Assembly: GCF_002252525.1 (NCBI RefSeq)
Contig: NZ_NNRM01000008.1
Location: 1 to 45,646, forward strand
DNA length: 45,646 nt
Reading direction: 5' to 3'
Origin: Brucella pseudogrignonensis
GTDB lineage: Bacteria > Pseudomonadota > Alphaproteobacteria > Rhizobiales > Rhizobiaceae
The notes under the pieces: model-generated
What the model saw: the letters and a program-made list of their open reading frames with translations, nothing else
Database searches by the model: none
Told to the model about the DNA's origin: nothing
Made by a program: the position numbers and the translations under genes
Part shown: piece after piece, positions 17,907-25,914 of the stretch
Layout of the letters: each line of letters begins with the position of its first letter
Position numbering within the stretch: the first letter of the stretch is position 1

Positions 17907-18887
17907 TTATCCGCCAAACAGCTCGGAGAACTGCTTCTTGTCGGCATCAGTCTGATCGAGAACTTTCTGGGTGTCGATAGACATGATGTTGATCTTGGTG
18001 CCTTCTGGCAGCCATGCAGGGCGACCAACGCCGTTCTTGGCAGGCAGATAGCCCTGCTCAAGTGCCAGCTTCTGGCCATCATCCGACAGGATGAAATCAA
18101 CGAACTTCTTGGCACCATCGACGTTCTTGGCTGTCGCCATGATCGCAACTGGTTCGGTTACAGCAGGCACACCTTCCGACGGGAAGACGAACTCGATCGG
18201 CGAACCCTTGGCCTTGGCATTGAGCGCCATGAAGTCAACGAGAATGCCGTATGGCTTTTCGCCACTTGCGACCGACTTCAGAACCGCGCCATTGCCCTTC
18301 ACGCTTGCAAGTTCATTGGACTTGAGGTTCTTGAAATAATCCCAGCCGAGATCCTTGTTGAGTGCGAAACCGCTCAGGAGATAGGCCGCAGCACCCGAAT
18401 AAAGCGGGCTTGGCATAACAACCTGGCCCTTATAGTCAGCCTTGGCGAGATCGGCCCAATGTTCAGGCTTCTGCGCCGCACCCGTGTTGTATGCAATGCC
18501 GGTGGTGATCAGTTTGGAGCCGAAATAAGTCTTGTCGGCGTCATAGCTATCCGCTGCAAAACCATCAACTTTGGCATCCGTGTAAGGCAGAAGGCGCTTG
18601 TCCTTCTTGAGACCTTCCATCGTCACCGCATCAGCGATCAGCAGAACGTCAGGCTGTGGCGCGCCAGCTGAAAATTCAGCGGCAAGCTTGGTGAGGAGTT
18701 CGCTTGTTCCCGAACGGAAAATCTGCACATCCGTATCTGGATTAGCCTTGCGGAAAGCTTCAACCGTCTTGGTCGCATCAGCTTCTGGCTGCGACGTGTA
18801 AAGCGTCAGCGTGTCAGCCTGTGCGACAGCCATGGACAGAGCAAGAAGAGCTGGAATGGCCGTAGCCCGCTTCAACATCTTGGTCAT
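17907..18887 (-). CDS. ABC importer periplasmic binding protein, substrate unresolved
   Basis: Starts at ATG 18887, with AGGAG at normal spacing; 326 residues. Residues 1-24 form a signal peptide ending in AQA before DTLTLYTSQ. The mature protein belongs to the Fe(III)/thiamine/phosphonate binding-protein class (LYTSQPEADATK, GISELL-like and MPSPLYSGAAA segments). The adjacent Tyr-Tyr pair that binds Fe(III) in FbpA-type proteins is not visible where expected (the segment reads SPLYSGAAAYL). Iron is therefore possible but not favoured; a phosphonate, polyamine or other organic ligand is an alternative. First gene of a three-gene operon with the permease and ATPase. Confidence 0.9.
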   Translation of the reverse strand: MTKMLKRATAIPALLALSMAVAQADTLTLYTSQPEADATKTVEAFRKANPDTDVQIFRSGTSELLTKLAAEFSAGAPQPDVLLIADAVTMEGLKKDKRLLPYTDAKVDGFAADSYDADKTYFGSKLITTGIAYNTGAAQKPEHWADLAKADYKGQVVMPSPLYSGAAAYLLSGFALNKDLGWDYFKNLKSNELASVKGNGAVLKSVASGEKPYGILVDFMALNAKAKGSPIEFVFPSEGVPAVTEPVAIMATAKNVDGAKKFVDFILSDDGQKLALEQGYLPAKNGVGRPAWLPEGTKINIMSIDTQKVLDQTDADKKQFSELFGG

Positions 18888-19080
18888 GGAGTTTGCTCCT
18901 CGAATTTCTGTGTGATTTTCAGCAGCATGTGCCGCTGCTCCAGCGTGATTACGCTGCATACGAGCTGAAATGGCGCAGATACTGTCATATCGAGAAGCGC
19001 GATCATTCCTGTTCATGACTCACCTGTCAAACAAGTCTGTAAAACATCTGCCAGAAAATCGGAAACGATTTCAGAAAGCA

Positions 19081-19120
19081 AAATGCCCTCCGGCAGATAT
19101 ACGGTCTGCGAAGGGCATTT
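19081..19120 (-). terminator. Probable terminator downstream of the AmaA-like oxidase
   Basis: Long stem built from AAATGCCCT and AGGGCATTT plus inner pairing of GGCAGA and TCTGC. On the minus strand it is followed by TTTTGCTTTC. It lies about 145 bases beyond the oxidase stop codon. Confidence 0.65.
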
Positions 19121-19215
19121 CAGATTGATTTGCCTTCCGCATCTCTTCCACCCCGGAAGCGATGCGGATGCCATAAAGGGCTTAGGCTTCAATTATATGA
19201 CACTTTGACATTAAC

Positions 19216-19260
19216 GCATGTCTTTATCCCAAAACCGGTTTCCACTTTTGGGAGACATGC
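19216..19260. repeat. Intergenic repeat C, short form
   Basis: A 45-base palindromic element with inverted ends GCATGTC and GACATGC and the inner pair CCCAAAA and TTTTGGG around CCGGTTTCCAC. It has the same outer ends as 15003-15092. Elements of this form are common in Rhizobiales intergenic DNA, from general recollection rather than a search. Confidence 0.8.
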
Positions 19261-19266
19261 TTTGCT

Positions 19267-20550
19267 TTAGATAATTATCTCGGCCGCGTGTGCTACCTGA
19301 GCGCCCGCTTCATAATAGGCTTCGCGCAGACCACGGAAACTCTGTTCCCTCGGATCGCTAACCGGCAGTGGCAGATCAGCTTCCCCGATCTCGCCTGAAA
19401 CCAGCTTTGCAAGATGCTTGCCAAACACTGTTCCCGGCGCGATGCCGCGTCCGTTATAACCCGAAAAGCCAACAACATTGCGTGCAAGGCGATGGAACTT
19501 CGGCAGACTGTCATTGGTCATGCCGATCTTGCCATACCATTCCGACTCAAATTCCACTTCGCCGATCTGCGGGAAGAGACGTTTCAGCGACTTCTTTGCC
19601 CATGCCTTATGCACACTCGCACCCGTATTGCGCAGCGCACCGACGCTGCCAAACACAAGACGGCCCTGCTGGTCAAAGCGGAAAGACGACAAAACTTCCT
19701 TGGTGTCCCATGCGCCCTGACGCTCCGGCAGAATGGAACGCTTAATATTGTCCGAGAGAGGCTTGGTGGCCATGTTGAAATATGGAAGGTGCACAAGCTC
19801 GGCGCGTACTTCCGGCCATGGCACATTGGTATAGGCGTTGGTTGCAACCACGATCCAATCGGCTGTCACCGTACCGGTAGCAGTCTTGACCACCCATTTG
19901 CCGTTTTGTTCGCTGGCACCGGTCACAGGGCTTCCCGTGAAAATTCGGGCACCAGCAGCAACGGCTGCATGTGCAAGTCCACGCACATAGGCGAGTGGCT
20001 GAATTGTACCGGCGCGCAGATCGAGAAGCGATCCGGAATAGGCCTTGGTGCCGACCTTGGCTTCGGTTTCCTGAGCATTGAGCAGCTTTACATTGGCACC
20101 GCGCCGCGCCCACTGTTCATAGCGGTCTTCAAGTTCCTTGAGACCCTTCTTGCCAACAGCGCAATGCAGCGTGCCCTGCTTTTCAACTTCGCAGGCAATC
20201 TTGTGTTTCTCGATGATTTCAAAAACCAGCTTCGGCGCATTGCCGAGCACATCGAGCAGACGGTCGCCATATTGATGACCAAGCACGCCCGGCAGATCAT
20301 CCGGCATCACCCACATGCCCGCATTGACGAGGCCCACATTGCGGCCCGAGCCGCCGTAGCCGATTTCAATGCCTTCCAGCACGACGGCGTTGGTGCCTTT
20401 TTCAGCCAGATGCAAAGCCGTCGAAAGGCCGGTAAATCCGCCGCCCACAATCACCACATCGGCAGACAGATCGCCTTTCAGCGATGTGGTCTTCGGTGCG
20501 GCTGGAGCGGTCTTCTCCCAAAGACCATGCGAGCGAGGATCGTTCAACAT
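19267..20550 (-). CDS. amaA: FAD-dependent amine/imino-acid oxidase, AmaA (L-pipecolate oxidase)-like
   Basis: A DAO-fold flavoprotein of 427 residues from ATG 20550 (TTG 20559 also opens the frame; neither start has a strong ribosome site). GGGFTG at 36-41 is the FAD phosphate-binding loop, and YNGRGIAPGTVFGKHLA near the C-terminus is the second FAD contact. Family relatives oxidise gamma-glutamylputrescine, sarcosine or L-pipecolate. The neighbours decide: LysR regulator, HglS and AmaB are the set around L-pipecolate oxidase in the Pseudomonas putida lysine pathway. The inferred reaction is therefore L-pipecolate to piperideine-6-carboxylate (aminoadipate semialdehyde). Transcribed away from hglS-amaB, 125 bases downstream of the LysR gene. 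Confidence 0.78.
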   Translation of the reverse strand: MLNDPRSHGLWEKTAPAAPKTTSLKGDLSADVVIVGGGFTGLSTALHLAEKGTNAVVLEGIEIGYGGSGRNVGLVNAGMWVMPDDLPGVLGHQYGDRLLDVLGNAPKLVFEIIEKHKIACEVEKQGTLHCAVGKKGLKELEDRYEQWARRGANVKLLNAQETEAKVGTKAYSGSLLDLRAGTIQPLAYVRGLAHAAVAAGARIFTGSPVTGASEQNGKWVVKTATGTVTADWIVVATNAYTNVPWPEVRAELVHLPYFNMATKPLSDNIKRSILPERQGAWDTKEVLSSFRFDQQGRLVFGSVGALRNTGASVHKAWAKKSLKRLFPQIGEVEFESEWYGKIGMTNDSLPKFHRLARNVVGFSGYNGRGIAPGTVFGKHLAKLVSGEIGEADLPLPVSDPREQSFRGLREAYYEAGAQVAHAAEIII

Positions 20551-20675
20551 TGAAGGCAACCATTTCTTATTTTGGAAAACTGGCGGTTTTTACCGTCGCA
20601 ACTATTTCATGCTGCGGAAGCCACAAGAACAGCAATATTTCTGCAACAATTCATGCCTATTCGGAATGACCTATA

Positions 20676-21581
20676 CTAAAGAACGACGTTCCCCACCTGC
20701 CCTGCGATCCACTGACAGAAGACCTGCGTCAGCGGGTTCTCAAGTTTGCCTTCCGGAACCACAAGATAATAGTCATTCTCGGTCCGCATCGGCTGCTCGA
20801 AAAGCATGACCAGTTCGCCGTTACGCAATTCCTGTTCAATCAGATAAAGCGGCAACAGTGCGAAGCCAAGGCCTGCAAGTGCCGCCCCGATCACCATCGA
20901 AAACTGATCAAAACGGTGGCCACGATAAGCGGACTTGCCTTCAACGCCACAGCTTTCAAACCATTGCGCCCACATTTTAGGCCGTGTCGCTAGATGCAGC
21001 AGCGGCTCGTTTTCCAGCTCTTCCGGGGTTGCCGGATGGCGCGCTTTAAGAAGGCTCGGACTTGCAACAGGCACAATCACCTCTGAGCACAGGAAGGTGC
21101 AGGTCGCATGTGCCCAGACCGGCTGGCCATAATGGATAGCAAGATCGAAAGGCTGCTCTTCAAAGTCGAAAACGCCGGAACGCGAAGCTACATTGATTGC
21201 AATGCCAGGATGTTTTTCGACGAAATCCGGAATACGCGGCATCAGCCAGCGCGTACCAAATGTCGGCAGCGTCGCCACGCTGAATGAAGAGGTAGACTGC
21301 GCCGACGCCATGGCGCGCAGCATCGTGTCCTCAGTCTGGTTGAGCAGACGCCGCACTTCCGGCAGGAACTTTCGTCCTGCATCAGAGAGAAGAATGCGCT
21401 GGCGGATGCGCTCAAACAGCAATACACCGAGCTGGCTTTCGAGATCCTTGATCTGACGGCTGACAGCACTCTGCGTGAGGTTCAATTCGTTGGCGGCCTG
21501 CGTGAAACTGCCATGTCGGGCCGCACATTCAAACGCTTGCAGCGTGGCAATGTCGGGGATCAGTCTCCTGCTAAGCTTCAT
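20676..21581 (-). CDS. LysR-type regulator of the lysine/pipecolate cluster
   Basis: 301 residues: N-terminal winged helix-turn-helix about 10-70 (FTQAANELNLTQSAVSRQI) and a GcvA-like effector-binding domain from about 95 (ATLPTFGTRWLMPRIPDF). It is divergent from hglS-amaB and upstream of the AmaA-like oxidase on its own strand, a central position that suggests control of both arms. The likely effector is a lysine-pathway intermediate such as 2-aminoadipate, which is inference. Confidence 0.92.
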   Translation of the reverse strand: MKLSRRLIPDIATLQAFECAARHGSFTQAANELNLTQSAVSRQIKDLESQLGVLLFERIRQRILLSDAGRKFLPEVRRLLNQTEDTMLRAMASAQSTSSFSVATLPTFGTRWLMPRIPDFVEKHPGIAINVASRSGVFDFEEQPFDLAIHYGQPVWAHATCTFLCSEVIVPVASPSLLKARHPATPEELENEPLLHLATRPKMWAQWFESCGVEGKSAYRGHRFDQFSMVIGAALAGLGFALLPLYLIEQELRNGELVMLFEQPMRTENDYYLVVPEGKLENPLTQVFCQWIAGQVGNVVL

Positions 21582-21639
21582 TCCAATCTCGCATTAACAT
21601 AGTTGCGTTCGTCGCGATCATAACGGCAAAACGGCTGAT

Positions 21640-21657
21640 ATGATACATTTTCATCAT
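21640..21657. promoter_or_regulatory. Candidate LysR-binding box upstream of hglS
   Basis: Inverted repeat ATGAT-N8-ATCAT, which fits the T-N11-A pattern of LysR-type sites, in the 148-base divergent region between the LysR gene and hglS. It lies 72 bases before the hglS start. Confidence 0.42.
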
Positions 21658-21729
21658 AATCGCGGTGTGTTTTTTATTTTCTAACATACCTCCCAAGCAG
21701 ACGATCCAACTTCTACGGAAGCTCTTGCA

Positions 21730-23130
21730 ATGAACGCGCAGAAATTCGTTTCACCGGACGCCATTCGCTCCGCCTTTTCGGCAGCCATGTCGGCCATGTA
21801 CAAGGAAGAAGTGCCTGCTTATGGCACATTGATGGAACTCGTCTCCGATGTGAACGCAAAGGTTCTCGCAGACGATAAGCATCTGCATGAGCGTCTGACG
21901 GAAACAGATTCGCTCGAACGCATTTCCGAAGAACGTCACGGTGCAATTCGTTTGGGCACTGCCGCTGAGCTGTCGATGATGCGCCGCGTTTTCTCGGTCA
22001 TGGGAATGTTCCCGGTTGGCTACTACGATTTGAGCGCTGCCGGCGTGCCAGTGCATTCCACCGCCTTCCGCCCGATCGACGATGCAGCACTCAAGCACAA
22101 TCCGTTCCGTGTTTTCACCTCATTGCTGCGCCTTGATCTGATCTCTGATGAGAAGCTGCGTGCAGAATCGGAAGAAGTTCTCGCGAAGCGCAACATCTTC
22201 ACGCCGGGCGCGATTGCGCTTGTCGAAAAGGCGGAAGCCAATGGCGGCCTTGATGAAGGCGATGCGAAGACCTTCGTTGCAGAAGTGCTCGAAACGTTCC
22301 GCTGGCACGATCATGCCAATGTCAGTGCCGAGCTTTACCATCGCCTCCACGATGCGCATCGCCTGATCGCCGACGTTGTTTCCTTCAAGGGTCCGCACAT
22401 CAACCACCTGACACCACGCACGCTCGACATCGACGCCGTGCAGGTTCAGATGCCAGATCGCGGCATCAACCCGAAGGCAGTTGTCGAAGGTCCACCAACC
22501 CGCAAATGCCCGATCCTTCTGCGCCAGACCTCGTTCAAGGCACTGGAAGAAGAAGTTTCGTTCGTAAGCGCAGACGGCACTTGGACCCCAGGCTCCCACA
22601 CTGCCCGTTTCGGTGAAATCGAACAGCGTGGCGTCGCTCTCACACCAAAGGGTCGCGCGCTTTACGACAAGCTGCTCAACGACACCCGCGCCATTGCACG
22701 CCCAGCGCCAGATGGTTCAAACTCGGCTGAATATGTGCAGGCACTGAGCGACACCTTTGCCGCTTTCCCTGACACATGGGCTGGCGTGCGTGAAGAAGCG
22801 CTTGGCTATTTCGCCTATTCGGTCAAGGATGCCGCACGTCTTGCAGCGTTCAAGCCTGATACCGATATTGAAACTCTGATCGAAGGCGGCGCAGTCCAGT
22901 TCGATCCGATCATCTATGAAGACTTCCTGCCGGTCAGTGCCGCTGGTATCTTCCAGTCCAATCTGGGCGACGACGACGCGCAGGATTTTGTGGAAAGCCC
23001 GAACCAGAAGCGTTTCGAGGAAGACCTTGGCGCCAAGGTTCTTAATGAATTCGAGCATTATGCCCGTATCGAACGCGAATCCATCGAAGCTGTACAGGCC
23101 CGCCTGAGCGGTCTTGAAGCAGCAGAATAA
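21730..23130 (+). CDS. hglS: 2-oxoadipate dioxygenase/decarboxylase (HglS, DUF1338)
   Basis: Converts 2-oxoadipate to D-2-hydroxyglutarate with loss of CO2, using non-haem Fe(II), in lysine catabolism. The 466-residue protein starts like the family (FSAAMSAMYKEEVPAYGTL). It shows His70 and Arg74 in ERHGAIRLG, His226 in GPHINHLTPRTLDID and a Glu near 296 in ARFGEIEQRG; these match the metal- and substrate-binding residues known for the P. putida enzyme. Followed 26 bases later by amaB on the same strand. D-2-hydroxyglutarate would then need a separate dehydrogenase, not in this window, to reach 2-oxoglutarate. Confidence 0.93.
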   Translation: MNAQKFVSPDAIRSAFSAAMSAMYKEEVPAYGTLMELVSDVNAKVLADDKHLHERLTETDSLERISEERHGAIRLGTAAELSMMRRVFSVMGMFPVGYYDLSAAGVPVHSTAFRPIDDAALKHNPFRVFTSLLRLDLISDEKLRAESEEVLAKRNIFTPGAIALVEKAEANGGLDEGDAKTFVAEVLETFRWHDHANVSAELYHRLHDAHRLIADVVSFKGPHINHLTPRTLDIDAVQVQMPDRGINPKAVVEGPPTRKCPILLRQTSFKALEEEVSFVSADGTWTPGSHTARFGEIEQRGVALTPKGRALYDKLLNDTRAIARPAPDGSNSAEYVQALSDTFAAFPDTWAGVREEALGYFAYSVKDAARLAAFKPDTDIETLIEGGAVQFDPIIYEDFLPVSAAGIFQSNLGDDDAQDFVESPNQKRFEEDLGAKVLNEFEHYARIERESIEAVQARLSGLEAAE

Positions 23131-23156
23131 TAATTAGACAGGCTAAGAGGATTAAT

Positions 23157-24689
23157 ATGAACACCGCTGTTAAAAAACTCGACGTGAAAAAAGAAGCCGC
23201 TGATCTGCTTTCAAAGCTTGGCGTTGACGCAGCCATTTACACGTCGGGCGACCTCGCTGGCTTCAGCCCGGTCTCCGGTGAACAGATCGCTTCGATCAAG
23301 ACCCACAGCAAAGAAGATGCAGTCAAGATCATCGACAAGGCTGACGAAGCTTTCCGCGCTTGGCGCACTGTTCCAGCTCCAAAGCGTGGCGAACTGATCC
23401 GTCTCTTGGGTGAAGAACTCCGCGCTTCCAAGGAAGATCTCGGCCGTCTCGTTTCGCTCGAAGCTGGCAAGATTCCTTCGGAAGGCCTCGGCGAAGTACA
23501 GGAAATGATCGACATATGCGATTTCGCAGTTGGTCTGTCGCGTCAGCTTTACGGCCTCACCATCGCAACCGAACGCGCTGGCCATCGCATGATGGAAACC
23601 TGGCATCCGCTTGGCGTTGTCGGTGTTATCTCGGCCTTCAACTTCCCTGTTGCTGTCTGGGCATGGAACTCCGCTCTCGCTATCGTTTGCGGTAACTCGG
23701 TTGTCTGGAAGCCATCGGAAAAGACCCTGCTCACGGCTATTGCATGTGACGCAATCCTGAAGCGCGCCATCAAGCGTTTTGGCGATGCTCCAGAAGGTCT
23801 GGCTGAAGTTGTACTCGGCGACCGTACTGTTGGTGAAGTTCTCGTTGACAGCCCGAAGGTTCCAGTTCTTTCGGCAACCGGTTCGACCCGCATGGGCCGC
23901 GAAGTTGGTCCACGCCTTGCAAAGCGTTTTGCGCGTGCAATCCTCGAACTCGGCGGCAACAATGCCGGTATCGTCTGCCCATCGGCAGATCTCGACATGG
24001 CGCTGCGCGCAATCGCTTTCGGTGCAATGGGCACCGCTGGTCAGCGTTGCACCACGCTCCGTCGTCTGTTCGTACATGAAAGCGTTTACGACGCTCTCGT
24101 TCCACGTCTGCAGAAGGCATATGCCAGCGTTACCGTTGGTTCGCCGCTCGAAACCACAGCTCTGGTTGGTCCATTGATCGACAAGGTTGCTTTCGACAAC
24201 ATGCAGAAGGCACTCAAGGAAGCAGCCGCTCACGGCGGTAAGGTACAGGGCGGCGAACGCGTCGACGCTGGCCATGAAAACGCTTACTACGTGCGTCCGG
24301 CTATCGTCGAAATGCCAAAGCAGCAGGGTCCGGTTCTCGAAGAAACCTTCGCACCGATCCTTTACGTCATGAAGTATTCCGACTTCGACGACGTACTTGC
24401 GAGCCATAACGAAGTTGGCGCAGGCCTGTCTTCGTCGATCTTCACGCTGAACCTGCAGGAAGCAGAGCGCTTCCTTTCGGTTGAAGGTTCGGATTGCGGT
24501 ATTGCAAACGTCAATATCGGCACTTCGGGTGCTGAAATCGGCGGCGCATTCGGCGGCGAAAAGGAAACTGGTGGCGGTCGTGAATCGGGTTCGGATGCGT
24601 GGAAGGGCTATATGCGCCGCGCAACCAACACCATCAACTACTCGAAGGCTCTGCCGCTCGCACAGGGCGTTTCCTTCGACATCGACTAA
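23157..24689 (+). CDS. amaB: L-aminoadipate-semialdehyde dehydrogenase (ALDH7 type)
   Basis: A 510-residue aldehyde dehydrogenase. Catalytic Cys298 lies in GTAGQRCTTLRR, the general base Glu264 in LELGGNNAGIV, and an NAD-binding segment TGSTRMGREVG follows the family pattern. The ELGGNN and long N-terminus fit the ALDH7/AmaB group, which oxidises 2-aminoadipate 6-semialdehyde to 2-aminoadipate. It lies 26 bases after hglS and is followed by a strong terminator, so hglS-amaB is one operon. Codons are strongly biased (many GTT, GCT, AAG), suggesting high expression. A transaminase from aminoadipate to 2-oxoadipate is needed between the two steps and is not obvious here. Confidence 0.92.
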   Translation: MNTAVKKLDVKKEAADLLSKLGVDAAIYTSGDLAGFSPVSGEQIASIKTHSKEDAVKIIDKADEAFRAWRTVPAPKRGELIRLLGEELRASKEDLGRLVSLEAGKIPSEGLGEVQEMIDICDFAVGLSRQLYGLTIATERAGHRMMETWHPLGVVGVISAFNFPVAVWAWNSALAIVCGNSVVWKPSEKTLLTAIACDAILKRAIKRFGDAPEGLAEVVLGDRTVGEVLVDSPKVPVLSATGSTRMGREVGPRLAKRFARAILELGGNNAGIVCPSADLDMALRAIAFGAMGTAGQRCTTLRRLFVHESVYDALVPRLQKAYASVTVGSPLETTALVGPLIDKVAFDNMQKALKEAAAHGGKVQGGERVDAGHENAYYVRPAIVEMPKQQGPVLEETFAPILYVMKYSDFDDVLASHNEVGAGLSSSIFTLNLQEAERFLSVEGSDCGIANVNIGTSGAEIGGAFGGEKETGGGRESGSDAWKGYMRRATNTINYSKALPLAQGVSFDID

Positions 24690-24712
24690 TCGGTCTCACG
24701 ATAGATCAAAAG

Positions 24713-24737
24713 AAAACCCCGCTTTTGGCGGGGTTTT
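24713..24737 (+). terminator. Terminator of hglS-amaB
   Basis: Stem AAAACCCCGC with its complement around a 5-base loop, ending in a run of T, 24 bases after the amaB stop. Confidence 0.93.
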
Positions 24738-24779
24738 TTATTATCTCAACATTCGCGATTAGCGAGATTGTCGTTATGA

Positions 24780-24880
24780 CGTGCCGAAAATCGTGGCTTT
24801 TGAGAACCGGCGCGCAGCGTACTTGAGTACGTGAGCACCGGAAGCACAAAAAGACGCAATTTGCAGGCCGCCAGAGCCGC
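24780..24880. repeat. Intergenic repeat B, copy 2 (Bru-RS-like)
   Basis: Same family as 10818-10938 and 43206-43330 and the most palindromic copy. The centre GTACTTGAGTAC is flanked by GCGCAGC and GTGAGCACCGG, with CCGG near both ends, and it closes with GCAATTTGCAGGCCGCCAGAG. It fills most of the gap between the convergent genes amaB and purU. Confidence 0.78.
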
Positions 24881-24884
24881 AATA

Positions 24885-25769
24885 TCACCCCATGCGTTCG
24901 GAGGCGAAGGAGCCGGGTGACGCCGGGAATACGACGGTGCGATTGCCGTTGAGGAATGAACGGTGATGAATATGCGCGTGAACGGCGCGTGCCAGAACCT
25001 GCGCTTCAACATCACGGCCAATCGACACGTAATCGGCGGCACTCTGCGCGTGCGTGATACGGGCGACATCCTGCTCGATGATCGGACCTTCATCAAGATC
25101 GGCGGTTACATAATGCGCCGTGGCGCCAATCAGCTTCACACCGCGCTCATAGGCCTGCTTGTAAGGGTTTGCACCCTTAAACGACGGCAGGAAAGAGTGG
25201 TGGATGTTGATGATCTTGCCCGACATCTTCTGGCAAAGCTGATCGGACAGAACCTGCATATAACGTGCAAGAACCACCAGCTCAGTGCCCGTATTATCGA
25301 CAATATCCAGAAGACGCTGTTCGGCTTCCGGCTTGTTGGCTTTGGTGACAGCCACATGATGGAACGGAATGTCGTGATTGACGACGACCTTCTGATAATC
25401 GAAGTGGTTCGACACGACACCAACGATATCGATTGGCAGGGCGCCGATTTTCCAGCGATAGAGAAGATCGTTCAGGCAATGACCAAAACGCGACACCATA
25501 AGCAGCGTCTTCGTGCGATGGGCATTGTCGTGGAAATCAAAATCCATTTCAAACGGTGCTGCGATAGGCTGAAAGCCTTCGCGCAGAACATCAAGCGCCA
25601 CACCGTCTTCGGAAATGAAGCTGACACGCATAAAGAAGCGACCAGTGTCCAGATCGTCGAACTGGGCGCTGTCGATGATATTGCACCCTTTGCCTGCAAG
25701 ATAACCCGAGATGGCGGCAACAATACCGCGAGTGGATTTACAGGTGACGGTCAGGACAAAGTTATGCAT
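24885..25769 (-). CDS. purU: Formyltetrahydrofolate deformylase
   Basis: Hydrolyses 10-formyltetrahydrofolate to tetrahydrofolate and formate, balancing the one-carbon pool. From ATG 25769 (GGAAG upstream) the protein is 294 residues: an N-terminal ACT domain (about 1-80, LTVTCKSTRGIVAAISGYL) and a C-terminal formyl-transferase fold. The catalytic Asn-His-Asp set is visible as Asn188 and His190 in INIHHSFLP and Asp226 in ADLDEGPII. A longer frame to 25802 adds eleven residues before the family start and was not used. Single gene; 145 bases separate it from the upstream SIS gene. Confidence 0.94.
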   Translation of the reverse strand: MHNFVLTVTCKSTRGIVAAISGYLAGKGCNIIDSAQFDDLDTGRFFMRVSFISEDGVALDVLREGFQPIAAPFEMDFDFHDNAHRTKTLLMVSRFGHCLNDLLYRWKIGALPIDIVGVVSNHFDYQKVVVNHDIPFHHVAVTKANKPEAEQRLLDIVDNTGTELVVLARYMQVLSDQLCQKMSGKIINIHHSFLPSFKGANPYKQAYERGVKLIGATAHYVTADLDEGPIIEQDVARITHAQSAADYVSIGRDVEAQVLARAVHAHIHHRSFLNGNRTVVFPASPGSFASERMG

Positions 25770-25914
25770 CGGACTTCCTTCATTACGCAGGCTCAATGGC
25801 ATCGTGATTTTTACTCTACGATGTGATGATCGCCATGCCAGAATGCGTAATGCACTGACCGGATTGCGCTATCAAGTCGATAATGCGTGAATATTGGAAT
25901 TGTGGGAGTATTCT

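Larger units (their letters stand above)
18888..19266. other. Gap between importer operon and oxidase: promoter, terminator, repeat
   Basis: No gene seen. Holds the promoter region of the binding-protein gene (near 18900-19060), a large hairpin at 19081-19120 and a palindromic repeat at 19216-19260. An in-frame extension of the binding protein to 19016 has no signal-like or family-like sequence and was not used. Confidence 0.6.

Noticed and set aside
23211-24407. Minus-strand ORF of 398 residues opposite amaB
   Set aside because: Shadow of the strongly codon-biased dehydrogenase gene; no domain pattern.
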